Source: Chryseobacterium indicum (GTDB lineage: Bacteria > Bacteroidota > Bacteroidia > Flavobacteriales > Weeksellaceae). From it: a stretch of DNA of 64,000 nucleotides. The DNA is taken from positions 620,001 through 684,000 of the forward strand of contig NZ_JACSGT010000003.1 in the NCBI RefSeq assembly GCF_021504595.1. The letters run 5' to 3'. This document shows positions 9,555 through 19,713 of the stretch, piece after piece (position 1 is the first letter of the stretch; each line of letters opens with the position of its first letter). Under the pieces are notes generated by a model, which saw nothing but the letters and a program-made list of their open reading frames with translations, ran no database searches and was not told the DNA's origin. A program made the position numbers and the translations under genes.

Positions 9555-10319
9555 TTATTTAACAATAACACTGATGCCAATCTCTTCAAGTTTATTTTTA
9601 TCTTCATCTAAAATATCACCATCTGTAATCAGAAAGTCAATTTTATCCAGATCTGCGATTTTTCCGAAACCTTTTTTATTCAGCTTGGAAGAATCTGCAA
9701 GAATCACTACTTTGTCCGAACATTCAATCATTAATTGATTAAGATGAGCTTCCGCAGCATTCGAAGTACTGATCCCGAAATCCATATCAATTCCGTCTAC
9801 TCCCAAAAATAACTTATTGCACGAGAAATGTTTTAGAATCGTCTCAGAGATGGAACCCACAATAGAAGTCGAACTTTTTCTCACCTCCCCTCCTAATTGT
9901 ATAATATTAATGTTAGGATTATTGCAAAGCTCGATCGCAACACGTAAAGAAGAAGTAAGAACTGTTAATGGGCCAAAATTTACCAGCATACGTGCAAGAT
10001 AATGCATCGTGGTTCCTGAAGCCAGAATAATACAGTCGTTCTCCTGGATCAGAGAAAGCGCACCTTTCGCAATATTCTTTTTAGCCTCTACATTGATATT
10101 TTCCTTTTCATCTACATTTTTTTCGTACGCATACCTCACCTGCTTACTCGCTCCACCGTGATTCCTAAACAGTAATCCCAGACTTTCAAGATAATTGAGA
10201 TCCTTTCGGATCGTAACCGACGAAACATTGAACTTTTCACAAAGATCCTGAACCAGAATATGATCTTTTTCGTCTAATTCCTTTAAAATATCATTATGCC
10301 TTGGAAGCAATTTCTCCAT
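9555..10319 (-). CDS. glpR: DeoR-family transcriptional regulator, probably of glycerol genes
   Basis: DNA-binding repressor with a sugar-phosphate-type effector domain. The HTH is near residues 20-45 (ILVQDLCEKFNVSSVTIRKDLNYLESLGLLFRNHGGA), the DeoR signature; the effector domain carries ILASGTTMHYLARML and LFLGVDGID. I chose the ATG at 10319 (254 residues, MEKLLPRHNDIL) because a -7-like element (10342-10335) overlaps the nine-codon longer version that begins at 10346. It is divergent from glpD, so glycerol 3-phosphate control is inferred from context. Paired CGAAA-type boxes in the shared intergenic region are plausible operators. Confidence 0.88.
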   Translation of the reverse strand: MEKLLPRHNDILKELDEKDHILVQDLCEKFNVSSVTIRKDLNYLESLGLLFRNHGGASKQVRYAYEKNVDEKENINVEAKKNIAKGALSLIQENDCIILASGTTMHYLARMLVNFGPLTVLTSSLRVAIELCNNPNINIIQLGGEVRKSSTSIVGSISETILKHFSCNKLFLGVDGIDMDFGISTSNAAEAHLNQLMIECSDKVVILADSSKLNKKGFGKIADLDKIDFLITDGDILDEDKNKLEEIGISVIVK

Positions 10320-10323
10320 TACG

Positions 10324-10333
10324 TTTCGTTTTC
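10324..10333. promoter_or_regulatory. Putative GlpR operator near the regulator gene
   Basis: TTTCGTTTTC here is the exact reverse complement of GAAAACGAAA at 10411-10420. The two boxes lie symmetrically close to the starts of the divergent glpR and glpD genes. CGAAA/TTTCG repeats are common in DeoR-family operators, so autoregulation is likely but unproven. Confidence 0.5.
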
Positions 10334-10381
10334 TCAAAAATACCATTTTTATTTTGATTCGAAAAATTTCATTTATTTTCT

Positions 10382-10411
10382 TTTTGGTTTTGTTTTTAAT
10401 TTATAACTTTG
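10382..10411 (+). promoter_or_regulatory. Promoter for glpDKF
   Basis: TTTG (10382-10385), 18 bp, then TAACTTTG (10404-10411) fit the Bacteroidetes consensus exactly. Transcription would begin near 10418, about 17 nt before the glpD ATG. Confidence 0.75.
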
Positions 10412-10447
10412 AAAACGAAACATAACGAAATATTATGAAACGAAACG
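10411..10447. promoter_or_regulatory. Cluster of CGAAA boxes over the glpD start site
   Basis: AACGAAA, AACGAAA, GAAACGAAACGAAG follow one another from the -7 element across the predicted start site and into the first glpD codons. This arrangement would let a DeoR-type repressor block initiation. It includes GAAAACGAAA (10411-10420), the mirror of the box at 10324-10333. Confidence 0.5.
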
Positions 10448-12024
10448 AAGAACTCAGCAAATTATCCACCGTTAAAGAATGGGACTTTATCATCATTGGC
10501 GGAGGAGCGAGTGGATTAGGTTCGGCACTGGACGCAACGAGCAGAGGATTTAAAACGTTACTGTTGGAATCTCACGATTTTGCGAAAGCAACTTCCAGCA
10601 GAAGTACAAAACTGGTACACGGTGGCGTAAGATATTTAGCACAGGGAGATATAGGCTTGGTAAAAGAAGCTTTAAAAGAAAGAGGTTTACTGGCAAAAAA
10701 TGCAGCACACGTTGTAAAAAACCAGTCTTTCATTATTCCTAATTATACGTGGTGGGAAGGAATTTATTATAAAATAGGACTTTCTGTTTACGATTTTCTT
10801 GCCGGGAAACTGAGTTTGGGAAGAACGAAATACATTAGCAAATCAAAAACCGTAGAGAAACTTCCGACCATCGAACAAAAAGGTCTGGCAAGCGGAGTGG
10901 TTTATCAGGACGGACAGTTTGACGATGCAAGACTGGCGATCAACTTAACACAGACGATTATCGAAAAAGGTGGAACAGCGGTTAATTACGTAAAAGTGAT
11001 TAATTTGATTAAAAATGATTCCAATAAAATCATCGGTGTTGTTGCTGAAGATCAGTTTACAAAACAGCAATTCGAAATCAAAGCGAAAGTTGTTATTAAT
11101 GCAACCGGAGTTTTCACGAATGATATCTTAAATATGAATAACCCGAAACACGGAAAATTCGTCGTTCCAAGTCAGGGAATTCATTTGGTTCTGGATAAAT
11201 CGTTTCTGAAAAGTGATGATGCCATCATGATTCCTAAAACTTCGGACGGAAGGGTTTTATTTGTCGTTCCGTGGCACGACAGAGCTTTGGTAGGAACAAC
11301 CGATACTTTACTGGAAAACGAAAGTTTTGAGCCAAGAGCTTTGGAAGACGAGATTAAATTTGTCCTGAATACCGCAAGACAATATTTAGCAAAGAAACCA
11401 ACCCGTGAAGACGTAAAATCTGTTTTCGCAGGACTCAGACCTCTCGCGGCTCCGAAAGACGGCAGCAAAAGCACAAAAGAAGTTTCCAGAAGTCATAAAG
11501 TCGTTACCTCAGACACGGGACTCATCTCGATTATCGGAGGAAAATGGACGACTTACCGTAAAATGGCGGAAGACACGGTTGATGAAGCCATGAAAGTTCA
11601 TAACCTCGGAATAACCACTTCCAAAACAGAACATCTTTCGATTCATGGAAATGTGAAACCCGAAACGGTGGACAGAACGAATCATTTATATGTGTACGGA
11701 GCCGATATTCCGGAAATAAAAAAACTACAGCAGAACAATCCTGAATTGTCAGAAAAAATACATCCTGATCATCCCTTCACTATGGCAGAAGCAGTCTGGG
11801 CAATACGAAGCGAAATGGCACAAACCATTGAGGATATTTTAGCACGAAGAGTACGGCTTTTATTTTTAGATGCAAGAGCGGCAATCGACAGCGCGCACAA
11901 GATTGCACAGATCATTGCAAAAGAAAACGGACATTCTGCAGAATGGGCAGATGAACAGGAAAGAGAATTTATCGAATTGGCGAAAGGATATTTACTGACT
12001 CCTTATTCTCCAAGATCCATTTAA
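10435..12024 (+). CDS. glpD: Glycerol-3-phosphate dehydrogenase (FAD-dependent)
   Basis: Membrane-associated flavoenzyme that oxidises sn-glycerol 3-phosphate to dihydroxyacetone phosphate and passes electrons to quinone. It has 529 residues. The FAD-binding [17 protein letters not shown] lies at residues 22-38, followed by [15 protein letters not shown]; the C-terminal domain begins around residue 400. It is first gene of a glpD-glpK-glpF run with 20-bp and 17-bp spacers. The start is set by the promoter 24 bp upstream. Confidence 0.97.
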   Translation: MKRNEELSKLSTVKEWDFIIIGGGASGLGSALDATSRGFKTLLLESHDFAKATSSRSTKLVHGGVRYLAQGDIGLVKEALKERGLLAKNAAHVVKNQSFIIPNYTWWEGIYYKIGLSVYDFLAGKLSLGRTKYISKSKTVEKLPTIEQKGLASGVVYQDGQFDDARLAINLTQTIIEKGGTAVNYVKVINLIKNDSNKIIGVVAEDQFTKQQFEIKAKVVINATGVFTNDILNMNNPKHGKFVVPSQGIHLVLDKSFLKSDDAIMIPKTSDGRVLFVVPWHDRALVGTTDTLLENESFEPRALEDEIKFVLNTARQYLAKKPTREDVKSVFAGLRPLAAPKDGSKSTKEVSRSHKVVTSDTGLISIIGGKWTTYRKMAEDTVDEAMKVHNLGITTSKTEHLSIHGNVKPETVDRTNHLYVYGADIPEIKKLQQNNPELSEKIHPDHPFTMAEAVWAIRSEMAQTIEDILARRVRLLFLDARAAIDSAHKIAQIIAKENGHSAEWADEQEREFIELAKGYLLTPYSPRSI

Positions 12025-12044
12025 CCTTAATTTACGATTACAGC

Positions 12045-13541
12045 ATGAGTGAAAAGTTGATTCTCGCTCTGGACCAAGGTACGACTTCGTCGAGAGCCAT
12101 TTTATTCAATCACAGCGGAGAAATTGAATTTGTTTCTCAGAAAAGTTTTGAACAGATATTTCCTACACCGGGTTGGGTAGAACACGATCCCAATGAAATC
12201 TGGTCTTCACAGGTTTCCGTAGCAGCGGAAGTCATTGCCAAAGCAGGAATTTCCGGTCGGGAAATTGCCGCCATCGGAATTACCAATCAGCGTGAAACCA
12301 CCGTTGTATGGGATAAAGAAACCGGAGAACCTGTGTATAATGCCATTGTATGGCAGGACAGAAGAACGTCCAAATATTGTGACGAATTAAAAGAGCAGGG
12401 TCATGCTGAGAAAATTAAAGAAAAAACAGGTCTTGTACTGGATGCTTATTTTTCAGCAACAAAACTGAAGTGGATCTTAGACAATGTAGAAGGCGCAAGA
12501 GAAAAAGCAGTAGCCGGAAAATTATGTTTCGGAACAGTAGACACGTTCCTTGTCTGGAAGCTGACGCGCGGAAAAATGTTCATCACCGATGTTTCGAATG
12601 CAAGCAGAACCATGCTCTTAAATATTCATACTTTAGAATGGGACGATGATTTACTGGAACTTTTCAACATTCCAAGAGCGATTTTACCGGAAGTGAAACA
12701 AAGCAGTGAAATCTACGGAGAAACAGCCACTACATTATTCTCCACAAAAATTCCGATTGCAGGAATTGCAGGAGATCAGCAGGCTGCATTATTCGGACAG
12801 ATGTGTACGACTCCGGGAATGGTAAAAAACACCTACGGAACAGGCTGCTTTCTTTTAATGAATACAGGAACAGAAGCTGTTTTATCTAAAAACAATTTAC
12901 TGACGACCGTTGCATGGAAAATTAATGGCGAAGTGAATTATGCTCTGGAAGGAAGCGTTTTTGTGGGCGGTGCAGCCATTCAGTGGCTGAGAGACGGTCT
13001 AAAGTTAATTCGTTCCGCAGAGGAAGTAAATACTTTGGCACAATCGGTTGAAGATAATGGCGGGGTGTACTTTGTTCCTGCATTAACGGGTTTAGGCGCT
13101 CCCCATTGGGATCAGTATGCCCGCGGAAATATCGTTGGCGTAACCCGCGGAACTACGAACGGACATATCGCAAGAGCTACTTTGGAAGGTATTGCTTTTC
13201 AGGTGTATGATATTGTAAAAGCAATGGAAGCTGATTCCGGAACGGAAAGCTTAGAATTAAGAGTAGACGGCGGAGCTTCTGCAAGTGATTTGCTGATGCA
13301 GATTCAGTCGGATTTATTCGGATTTAAGATTACAAGACCAAAAACACTGGAAACAACTGCTCTGGGAGCTGCTTATCTTGCCGGACTTGCAGTCGGATAC
13401 TGGAAAAATATTGATGAAATACAGTCTCAATGGATCATTGATAAAGACTTCCACCCCCAACTTGAAAAAGAAAAAGTGGAAAAGATGGTAAAAACCTGGA
13501 CAAAAGCAGTACAGCGTTCTCAAAACTGGATCGAAGATTAA
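12045..13541 (+). CDS. glpK: Glycerol kinase
   Basis: Phosphorylates glycerol with ATP to sn-glycerol 3-phosphate, the GlpD substrate. It has 498 residues, normal for the FGGY family. [15 protein letters not shown] at the N-terminus and [15 protein letters not shown] and [16 protein letters not shown] ([16 protein letters not shown]) segments form the ATP and substrate sites. It is co-directional with glpD and glpF. Confidence 0.98.
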   Translation: MSEKLILALDQGTTSSRAILFNHSGEIEFVSQKSFEQIFPTPGWVEHDPNEIWSSQVSVAAEVIAKAGISGREIAAIGITNQRETTVVWDKETGEPVYNAIVWQDRRTSKYCDELKEQGHAEKIKEKTGLVLDAYFSATKLKWILDNVEGAREKAVAGKLCFGTVDTFLVWKLTRGKMFITDVSNASRTMLLNIHTLEWDDDLLELFNIPRAILPEVKQSSEIYGETATTLFSTKIPIAGIAGDQQAALFGQMCTTPGMVKNTYGTGCFLLMNTGTEAVLSKNNLLTTVAWKINGEVNYALEGSVFVGGAAIQWLRDGLKLIRSAEEVNTLAQSVEDNGGVYFVPALTGLGAPHWDQYARGNIVGVTRGTTNGHIARATLEGIAFQVYDIVKAMEADSGTESLELRVDGGASASDLLMQIQSDLFGFKITRPKTLETTALGAAYLAGLAVGYWKNIDEIQSQWIIDKDFHPQLEKEKVEKMVKTWTKAVQRSQNWIED

Positions 13542-13558
13542 CCTTTTAAAATAAAACT

Positions 13559-14290
13559 ATGACTCCATTTACAGCAGAAATAATCGGCACAATGCTGATG
13601 ATCCTTTTAGGAAACGGCGTAGTTGCCAATGTTGTTTTGAAAGGAACAAAAGGAAACAATTCCGGCTGGATTGTAATTACCACCGCCTGGGCTCTGGCAG
13701 TTTTTGTGGGAGTAACCGTTGCAGGACCTGTCAGCGGAGCGCACCTGAATCCCGCAGTGACTTTAGGATTGGCTTTCGCAGGAAAATTTTCATGGGATCT
13801 GGTTCCGACCTATATTGCCGGAGAAATGATTGGGGCAATGTTGGGCGCATCTCTGGTCTGGATTTTCAATAAAGATCATTTTGCCATTACGGAAGATGAA
13901 GGGGCAAAACTTGCATGTTTCAGTACAGGACCTGCCATCAGAAAACCTGTTTCCAATTTAATCAGCGAAATTATCGGGACTTTCGTTCTAGTGTTCGTGA
14001 TTTTTCATTTCGCAGATCCAAGTATGACTTTAAATAATGATCCGACCGCAAAAATAGGATTAGGAAGTGTAGGAGCTTTACCGGTAACTTTATTGGTCTG
14101 GGCAATCGGTCTTTCCTTGGGAGGAACTACCGGTTATGCCATTAATCCGGCAAGAGATCTCGGACCAAGAATTATGCATGCACTTCTTCCGGTAAAAGGA
14201 AGCAGTGACTGGAGTTACGCATGGATTCCCATTGCAGGACCAATCATCGGAGCTGCTCTTGCTGCGTTACTTCACGGAATTCTGAGCTAA
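13559..14290 (+). CDS. glpF: Glycerol uptake facilitator (aquaglyceroporin)
   Basis: Inner-membrane channel of the MIP family, letting glycerol diffuse in. It has 243 residues. Both NPA boxes are present: SGAHLNPAVTLG near residue 62-73 and GYAINPARDLGPR near residue 195, with the Asp after the second box (ARDLG) that marks glycerol channels rather than water-only aquaporins. It lies 17 bp after glpK. Confidence 0.96.
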   Translation: MTPFTAEIIGTMLMILLGNGVVANVVLKGTKGNNSGWIVITTAWALAVFVGVTVAGPVSGAHLNPAVTLGLAFAGKFSWDLVPTYIAGEMIGAMLGASLVWIFNKDHFAITEDEGAKLACFSTGPAIRKPVSNLISEIIGTFVLVFVIFHFADPSMTLNNDPTAKIGLGSVGALPVTLLVWAIGLSLGGTTGYAINPARDLGPRIMHALLPVKGSSDWSYAWIPIAGPIIGAALAALLHGILS

Positions 14291-14304
14291 CAACACTTTA
14301 CTTT

Positions 14305-15105
14305 ATGAAAAAACTAATCTATTTATGCCTGATTTTATCAGGTACAGGGACTCTTTTTGCCCAGAAAAACACAGAAACAGCGGAAGAAAGCAGACTGGAT
14401 TTTACCGCTAATATTCAGAATAACCATCTTTGGAGAGGCTTAATAATTACCGATAAGCCGGTTGTGATGGGAAATCTTTCTTATGCTCTGGATAAAGATA
14501 AAAAATGGAAGGTCGGAGTTTGGGGCGCATCTGCTTTAGCGGACGATAAAGACAATACACATTATAAAGAAATCAATTATTATGTACAGTTTTCCAACGG
14601 AAGATTTTACATTGGATTGTGGGATTTATTTAATTCAAGAAATATAAACACCATGGTTGCTTCAGATGATATTTTTAATTATTCCAACAGGAGAACAGCA
14701 CATATTATCGATTTAAGAACCAATTATACATTTGGAGCTTCTTTTCCTTTAAATATTGAAGCAGGCATTATGCTGTATGGAGGAGCTAATGCGGGAGAAG
14801 TGGTTCTGGAATCTGACGGAACATATAAAAAGAATAAATACTCAACGTATATTCAGGCGAGTTATCCTATTATTAAAGATAAAAAAGTAAATCTGGACGC
14901 ATTTGTAGGAGCCGGATTTGCCATGAATGACAAAAGATTTCTTTACGGAAATGGAAAAAACAGTTTTGATATTGTAAATGTAGGCGTGAAGGCTAGTAAG
15001 ACCGTAAAAATTACCGATCATTACAGCCTGCCTGTTTCCATGATGGCAATGTGGAATCCTTCGAATAAGTTTGCAAGAATTCAGCTTGCTGCAACAGTAT
15101 TCTAG
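14305..15105 (+). CDS. Outer-membrane beta-barrel protein of the glp operon
   Basis: Predicted exported barrel of 266 residues. I chose the ATG at 14305, which gives a clean signal peptide (MKKLIYLCLILSGTGTLFA-Q) 14 bp after the glpF stop; a longer frame would overlap glpF. Alternating hydrophobic strands, WRGLIITDKPVV near the start and a terminal aromatic (LAATVF) fit a small outer-membrane barrel, somewhat like the TorF-type porins. A role in glycerol passage through the outer membrane is inferred only from operon position. A terminator follows. Confidence 0.75.
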   Translation: MKKLIYLCLILSGTGTLFAQKNTETAEESRLDFTANIQNNHLWRGLIITDKPVVMGNLSYALDKDKKWKVGVWGASALADDKDNTHYKEINYYVQFSNGRFYIGLWDLFNSRNINTMVASDDIFNYSNRRTAHIIDLRTNYTFGASFPLNIEAGIMLYGGANAGEVVLESDGTYKKNKYSTYIQASYPIIKDKKVNLDAFVGAGFAMNDKRFLYGNGKNSFDIVNVGVKASKTVKITDHYSLPVSMMAMWNPSNKFARIQLAATVF

Positions 15106-15130
15106 AAAATTAATTGTTAGTAATGTACAG

Positions 15131-15160
15131 ACCATCTCTTTTTGAGGTGGTTTTTTGTTT
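15131..15160 (+). terminator. Intrinsic terminator of the glp operon
   Basis: Stem ACCATCTC/GAGGTGGT (one G-U pair) with a TTTT loop is followed by TTTTTTG TTTTT. It lies 26 bp after the barrel gene stop. The remaining 300 bp to the next gene are AT-rich and hold no gene that I can support. Confidence 0.85.
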
Positions 15161-15394
15161 TTATTAAAAAAACTTTGTTTTTCGAAAATAAGTGAAACAC
15201 CTTTGTTTATCTAAATCTACGGTGTTAATAATTTGAATTTTCTTTGTCTTTCTTTGCTTTTAGTTTCATCGCTAAGTTAAACAAAGATTATTTTTAAATA
15301 TACAGTATTTTAAAGATAGACAATGGCACTTCGTTTATAAAAAGTAAAACAAAGAGTAAAATTAAACTTTACAAAATCTTGTCATAAAAGTAAT

Positions 15395-15412
15395 CACCGT
15401 GATTTTACGGTG
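15395..15412. promoter_or_regulatory. Short hairpin just upstream of the 15456 gene
   Basis: CACCGT (15395-15400) and ACGGTG (15407-15412) flank a 6-nt loop and are followed by a T run. It may be an operator or a weak terminator; its position 44 bp before the GTG start leaves both open. A TAATTTTG element lies at 15434-15441. Confidence 0.4.
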
Positions 15413-15455
15413 TAATTTTTGATAGGATATTTTTAATTTTGAGAAAAATTTACTC

Positions 15456-15869
15456 GTGAAAAAACTTTTATTTCTATTCCTCTTTCTCTTCTCCTTACTT
15501 TCATTGGCGCAGTCGAAAGTTCCGTTTTTCGGGAAAAGGGATTTTAATATAGAAGATGGAACAAATGGCTCCGGAACACCAAGCTATTATATCAACATAA
15601 AAGATAACGGCGATGTGTATTTCGGTTTTGTACAAATCAATCAGACAGACGGAACAGAAACCAAAGAAGAAATCAATGCCGGAAAATATGATCCGAAAAT
15701 AATGAAGGTTTATTTCAAAACTTATAATGAAACATTTTATGTGAAATTCGATAAAGAAAGAATTTTTCTGACGGATGAAAACGGAAAAGTGAAAAGATCC
15801 GACGACTGCTGTCCTGTTTCTGAAATGGAAAAAACAAATTGCGAATGCTCAGGAACATTATACGAATGA
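15456..15869 (+). CDS. Small secreted protein of unknown function
   Basis: It has 137 residues from a GTG start; signal peptide MKKLLFLFLFLFSLLSLA-QSK. The mature part is rich in beta-forming stretches (INIKDNGDVYFGFVQINQTDGTE, IMKVYFKTYNETFYVKFD) and ends with a Cys cluster (DDCCPVSEMEKTNCECSG), suggesting disulfides after export. No family recognised. Its TGA overlaps the ATG of the next gene (ATGA), so the two are probably translated together. Confidence 0.8.
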   Translation: MKKLLFLFLFLFSLLSLAQSKVPFFGKRDFNIEDGTNGSGTPSYYINIKDNGDVYFGFVQINQTDGTETKEEINAGKYDPKIMKVYFKTYNETFYVKFDKERIFLTDENGKVKRSDDCCPVSEMEKTNCECSGTLYE

Positions 15870-16846
15870 TGAAAATTACTCAACTTCTGTTAATTTTATT
15901 TCTTGCTGTTTCCTGTGGTAAAAAACAGTCTCATCCGTACACTTTTTATTATTGGAAAACCCGTTTAGCTTTAGACAAAACAGAGAAAGACGTTTTACAG
16001 AAATCAACCGATCCTTATTTATACACGCGTTTTTTTGATGTTGATAAATTGGACGGGAAATTTCAGCCTGTCGGAGTTATTACAAAAGATCAGAGTTTCA
16101 GCACCGACAAAAATATTGTTCCGACGGTTTTTATTACAAACCGTGCGTTTCTCAACATCACCAATGAGGAAATACAGTTTCTTGCAGCAAGCATTAATGA
16201 TTTAATTACAAAAAAGAGTTCAGAATATCAGTTGAAGACCGGCAATCAAATACAAATTGACTGCGACTGGACTGCAGGAACCCGTGATGATTATTTTAAA
16301 TTTCTGAAAAAATTAAAGGATGTTTCAAAAAAAACGGTAACCTGCACGCTTCGTCTTCATCAGGTAAAAGATAAAAATATCATGGGAGTTCCACCGGTTG
16401 AGCAGGTATTTCTGATGTGCTACTCCACTTCTTCACCGCTGGAAAATTCTGATAAAAATTCGATTCTTGATGTTAATACTCTGAAAAATTACCTTTCCAA
16501 ACTGGAAGATTATCCTGTTGAAAAGATTGAAGTAGCCTTACCGATTTATTCGTGGGGAATTGTAACCAATCATTTGGGAAAACATAAACTGATTAATGCT
16601 TTATCTGAAAAGGATCTTAAAAACCCCGATTTCAAGAGAATATCCGACACAGAAATTGAAATACAAAAGGACGGATTTTATTTCGGAAGTTATCTGAACA
16701 AAGGTTTCAGAATTAAAATTGAAGAAATTTCAGATCAGCAGCTTCAGGAAGTTATCCGTTTTCTGGAGAAAAAAATAAGCAACTTCGATATTATTTATTA
16801 TCAGTTAGACAGTAAATTTGTTACAGGTCAGAACTTTAACTTGTAA
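15866..16846 (+). CDS. Lipoprotein with a possible TIM-barrel fold
   Basis: It has 326 residues from the ATG at 15866, which overlaps the previous stop; a second ATG follows directly. The N-terminus is a lipoprotein signal (ITQLLLILFLAVSC-GKK). Segments such as IQIDCDWTAGTRDDYFKFLKKLK, KTVTCTLRLHQV, IEVALPIYSWGIV and FRIKIEEIS recur in strand-helix order and recall glycosidase-like TIM barrels, in particular the DxD strand of GH18-type proteins, but I cannot name the family. The earlier in-frame ATGs would cost the signal peptide. Confidence 0.75.
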   Translation: MMKITQLLLILFLAVSCGKKQSHPYTFYYWKTRLALDKTEKDVLQKSTDPYLYTRFFDVDKLDGKFQPVGVITKDQSFSTDKNIVPTVFITNRAFLNITNEEIQFLAASINDLITKKSSEYQLKTGNQIQIDCDWTAGTRDDYFKFLKKLKDVSKKTVTCTLRLHQVKDKNIMGVPPVEQVFLMCYSTSSPLENSDKNSILDVNTLKNYLSKLEDYPVEKIEVALPIYSWGIVTNHLGKHKLINALSEKDLKNPDFKRISDTEIEIQKDGFYFGSYLNKGFRIKIEEISDQQLQEVIRFLEKKISNFDIIYYQLDSKFVTGQNFNL

Positions 16847-16979
16847 ATCCAATTAAAATTCTGCGTAAATTGTCTTATGCTTAAAAGAATAGTTCTTACA
16901 GATTTCTTAAATGACTGAGTGTAAGAATAATTTGAAAATATACATTACCATTATAACTTAAAAAAACACCATTAACAAA

Positions 16980-19688
16980 ATGAAAAAGTACTTTCTTTCG
17001 CTCGCGGTTCTATCGCTTTTTTACAGTAAAACTGAAGCGTGCGCATGGTCTGATCCGGATTATGAATATTTCAATCTGTTTACGCAGAGTATCATCAAGG
17101 ATAAATCTTACCTGCCATTTCTTCACAGCTATTCAACAAGATTTTATACTGATTTTAAACAATCCCAGATTCCTAATGAAAATGTGGATGCCTGGAAAAA
17201 ATTCTTTAATAATCAACTGACTTTCGCGGAGACAGATTATTTGGTGAATAAAATGAACATCAATGATCTGAATGCTCTGAAAAATGGCAGCACGAACAAT
17301 CAGCTTCTTACAAAACTCGGATCTGGTTTTTATCCTAAATATAAGGAAGCGATTGATTATCTGATTGAGGCAAAATATCTTGAACCGTACATGAAAATCA
17401 ACTATGTTGAAAGTCCTGATTCTTTTTATTACCGTGAAAGCGAAGGTTCACAAAATGCAACAAATCTTGATTACAATAAAACCATCACGGCATTAACCTC
17501 TCTTTACAATGCGGCAAAAAATCCTGAAATTAAGCAGCGTTACGGATATCAGTTGGTGCGTTTCAATCATTACACGCGAAATTACGAAGCTGCGATAGAG
17601 GCTTTCAAAACATATGTTGAACCCATAAAATCAAGAGGAGCAATCTATTTTATGGCTCTTGATCAATTGGCGGGTGCGCAACGCGGACTGGATCTGAAAA
17701 GTGATGCCAACTGGAATTTCTTTCAGGTTTTTATGAACAGTAAAAGCCGTAAAGAGTCTGCCTTCGTGTCTATGAAACTTTCGGACACTGCTTCTTTTAA
17801 TAATATTATGAAAAGAGCGGGAACCAATGAAGAAAAAAACATGGCTTATTTTCTTTTAGGCTATGAGGATTTCAACAATCCGATTCCGATCATGGAAAAA
17901 ATGTTTGAAATAGATCCTGATTCTGAAATTCTGAAAGTGATGGCGGTGAGGAGCATCAATGAACTGGAAAGAAACTATCTTCCGATTTATTATTACACCA
18001 ACAATAATGAAAAAACTGCGGTAAACGTCTCTGCAAACACTACAACGGATCAGCCTAAAACTGAAGCTGCGGAAGCTCCTAAAGAGGAAAAAATATCGTT
18101 CTGGCAGAAAATTGTGCGCTTTTTTAAGAAGTTATTCGGCGTTAAAGATAAAACGAGTGCTGAAACGAAAGCAGATCAAAGCGATGATGAATTGCTGGAC
18201 AACCCGAACAGAATTCCGGTTTTCAACAAGAATAATTATTACTATGACGATCAGACGAAAGATTTCTTAGATGATCTTGAAAAATTCACAAGCAAAACGA
18301 AAGAAAAATCTAAGGACGAATACTGGCAGATTGCAGATGCTTATCTGAAGTTCCTTAAAAAAGATTATAAAGCCAGTACAGAGATTTTATCAGACATTGA
18401 AACCAGCAATCCCGAATATCAGGAACAGATTAAAAGAATGAAAGTTCTGAATGACATTGTTTCCCAGCCTAAAATTGATGCAGATTTCGAAGATCATTTA
18501 ATGAAAGATTATGCTGAATATTTTGTGGATAAACCGGAAGAGCCTAAAAAAGACAGTACGGAAACAGAATATAATTATTATGGTGAGGTTCCTTCTACAA
18601 AAGATTTCCTGAAAGATGTTCTTGCCAACCGTTATTTCCTGCAGGGTGAAGACGGAAAATCTTTCCTGATGAGCAATACGCTTTCTGATCTTCAGTACAA
18701 CCCCAACTCCAGTCTGGTAAAAAGTGTGGAAGATTTTTACAGAAAGCCGAACAAAACGAAATTCGAGGAACAGATTATTGCTAAAAATATTGATGATGTA
18801 GGAAATATCGATGCCTTTTTTGCCGTGATTTATGGTGACAGAGCCATGAGACAGGCAGATTTTGAGAAAGCGAAAGCCTATTATACAAAAGCACAGAATT
18901 TCACAGGAATTCCGAGAATAAATTATGACTGGGACGGGAATTCTCAGAAAAAAACGCCTCATCAATACGGAGCATCAGAATACAATGGTTTCCGAAGTAT
19001 TTCGGATCTTGTTTTCGGACATAATGTTTGGGAAAGTTATCAGAGTATGCCCGAAGAAAGCATGGTGAAGGAAGATTTTTCCCAGTTTTCTTTCATTAAA
19101 CCTATGATGAATAAACTTGAACTGGCAGATGCTTTAATTCAGCTTAAAAAGATAGGAAGCGGTAAGGACGAAAAATCAACAAAAGCCAATCAGCTCATTG
19201 GAAATCTTCTTTACAATACTTCTTCTTTGGGATACTACAGACAGTTATTTGTGATGGATATTGACAATACGAATGGCGGAAAATATAATTTCTGGAGTAC
19301 CGACAGTGAAACGCCTTATCAGTACTACTACAAAAACTTCACAAATACTACTTTTATTGAACCTGATAATTTTGATCTGGCAATCAATTATTATAATAAA
19401 GCATTGAATACATCAACGGATAAAGAACAGAAAGCAAGAATTCTGTTTCAGATGGCAAGTGCGGAACAAGGGAAATATTATCAGTATGAAACTAAAAATC
19501 CTTCGAACGTAGACTACTCGGATCCGAAATGGAGCGAGAAAACAGATGCTTTCCAAAAGCAGTTAGATCAGATTAAAAATCAGAAATACAGAACATATTT
19601 TGCCATGCTGAAAACACAGTATGCCGATACGGAGACTGCCAGAAATTTAATGGGAAGCTGTTCTTATTTCGGGTATTTTATGAAATAG
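16980..19688 (+). CDS. Large exported protein with helical repeat character, unknown function
   Basis: It has 902 residues. Signal peptide MKKYFLSLAVLSLFYSKTEA, then CAWSDPDYEYFNLFTQ, a motif that opens a conserved but unnamed Bacteroidetes family. Much of the chain looks TPR-like (repeated helices such as NAAKNPEIKQRYGYQLVRFNHYTRNYEAAIEAF and FEKAKAYYTKAQNF). Around residues 365-400 there is a charged, lysine-rich, amphipathic stretch (KISFWQKIVRFFKKLFGVKDK). It probably works with the two exported proteins upstream, from which it is separated by 133 bp. Confidence 0.75.
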   Translation: MKKYFLSLAVLSLFYSKTEACAWSDPDYEYFNLFTQSIIKDKSYLPFLHSYSTRFYTDFKQSQIPNENVDAWKKFFNNQLTFAETDYLVNKMNINDLNALKNGSTNNQLLTKLGSGFYPKYKEAIDYLIEAKYLEPYMKINYVESPDSFYYRESEGSQNATNLDYNKTITALTSLYNAAKNPEIKQRYGYQLVRFNHYTRNYEAAIEAFKTYVEPIKSRGAIYFMALDQLAGAQRGLDLKSDANWNFFQVFMNSKSRKESAFVSMKLSDTASFNNIMKRAGTNEEKNMAYFLLGYEDFNNPIPIMEKMFEIDPDSEILKVMAVRSINELERNYLPIYYYTNNNEKTAVNVSANTTTDQPKTEAAEAPKEEKISFWQKIVRFFKKLFGVKDKTSAETKADQSDDELLDNPNRIPVFNKNNYYYDDQTKDFLDDLEKFTSKTKEKSKDEYWQIADAYLKFLKKDYKASTEILSDIETSNPEYQEQIKRMKVLNDIVSQPKIDADFEDHLMKDYAEYFVDKPEEPKKDSTETEYNYYGEVPSTKDFLKDVLANRYFLQGEDGKSFLMSNTLSDLQYNPNSSLVKSVEDFYRKPNKTKFEEQIIAKNIDDVGNIDAFFAVIYGDRAMRQADFEKAKAYYTKAQNFTGIPRINYDWDGNSQKKTPHQYGASEYNGFRSISDLVFGHNVWESYQSMPEESMVKEDFSQFSFIKPMMNKLELADALIQLKKIGSGKDEKSTKANQLIGNLLYNTSSLGYYRQLFVMDIDNTNGGKYNFWSTDSETPYQYYYKNFTNTTFIEPDNFDLAINYYNKALNTSTDKEQKARILFQMASAEQGKYYQYETKNPSNVDYSDPKWSEKTDAFQKQLDQIKNQKYRTYFAMLKTQYADTETARNLMGSCSYFGYFMK

Positions 19689-19713
19689 AATTTGAAACTC
19701 CCTCCGTTTAATA

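Noticed and set aside
14221..14304. Longer start for the glp-operon barrel gene, overlapping glpF
   Set aside because: It would put 28 His/Cys/Ser-rich residues before a perfect signal peptide.
18498..18965. Minus-strand frame of 155 codons within the 902-residue protein gene
   Set aside because: Phe/Ile/Arg-rich antisense product without family features; the sense frame has a signal peptide and normal composition.
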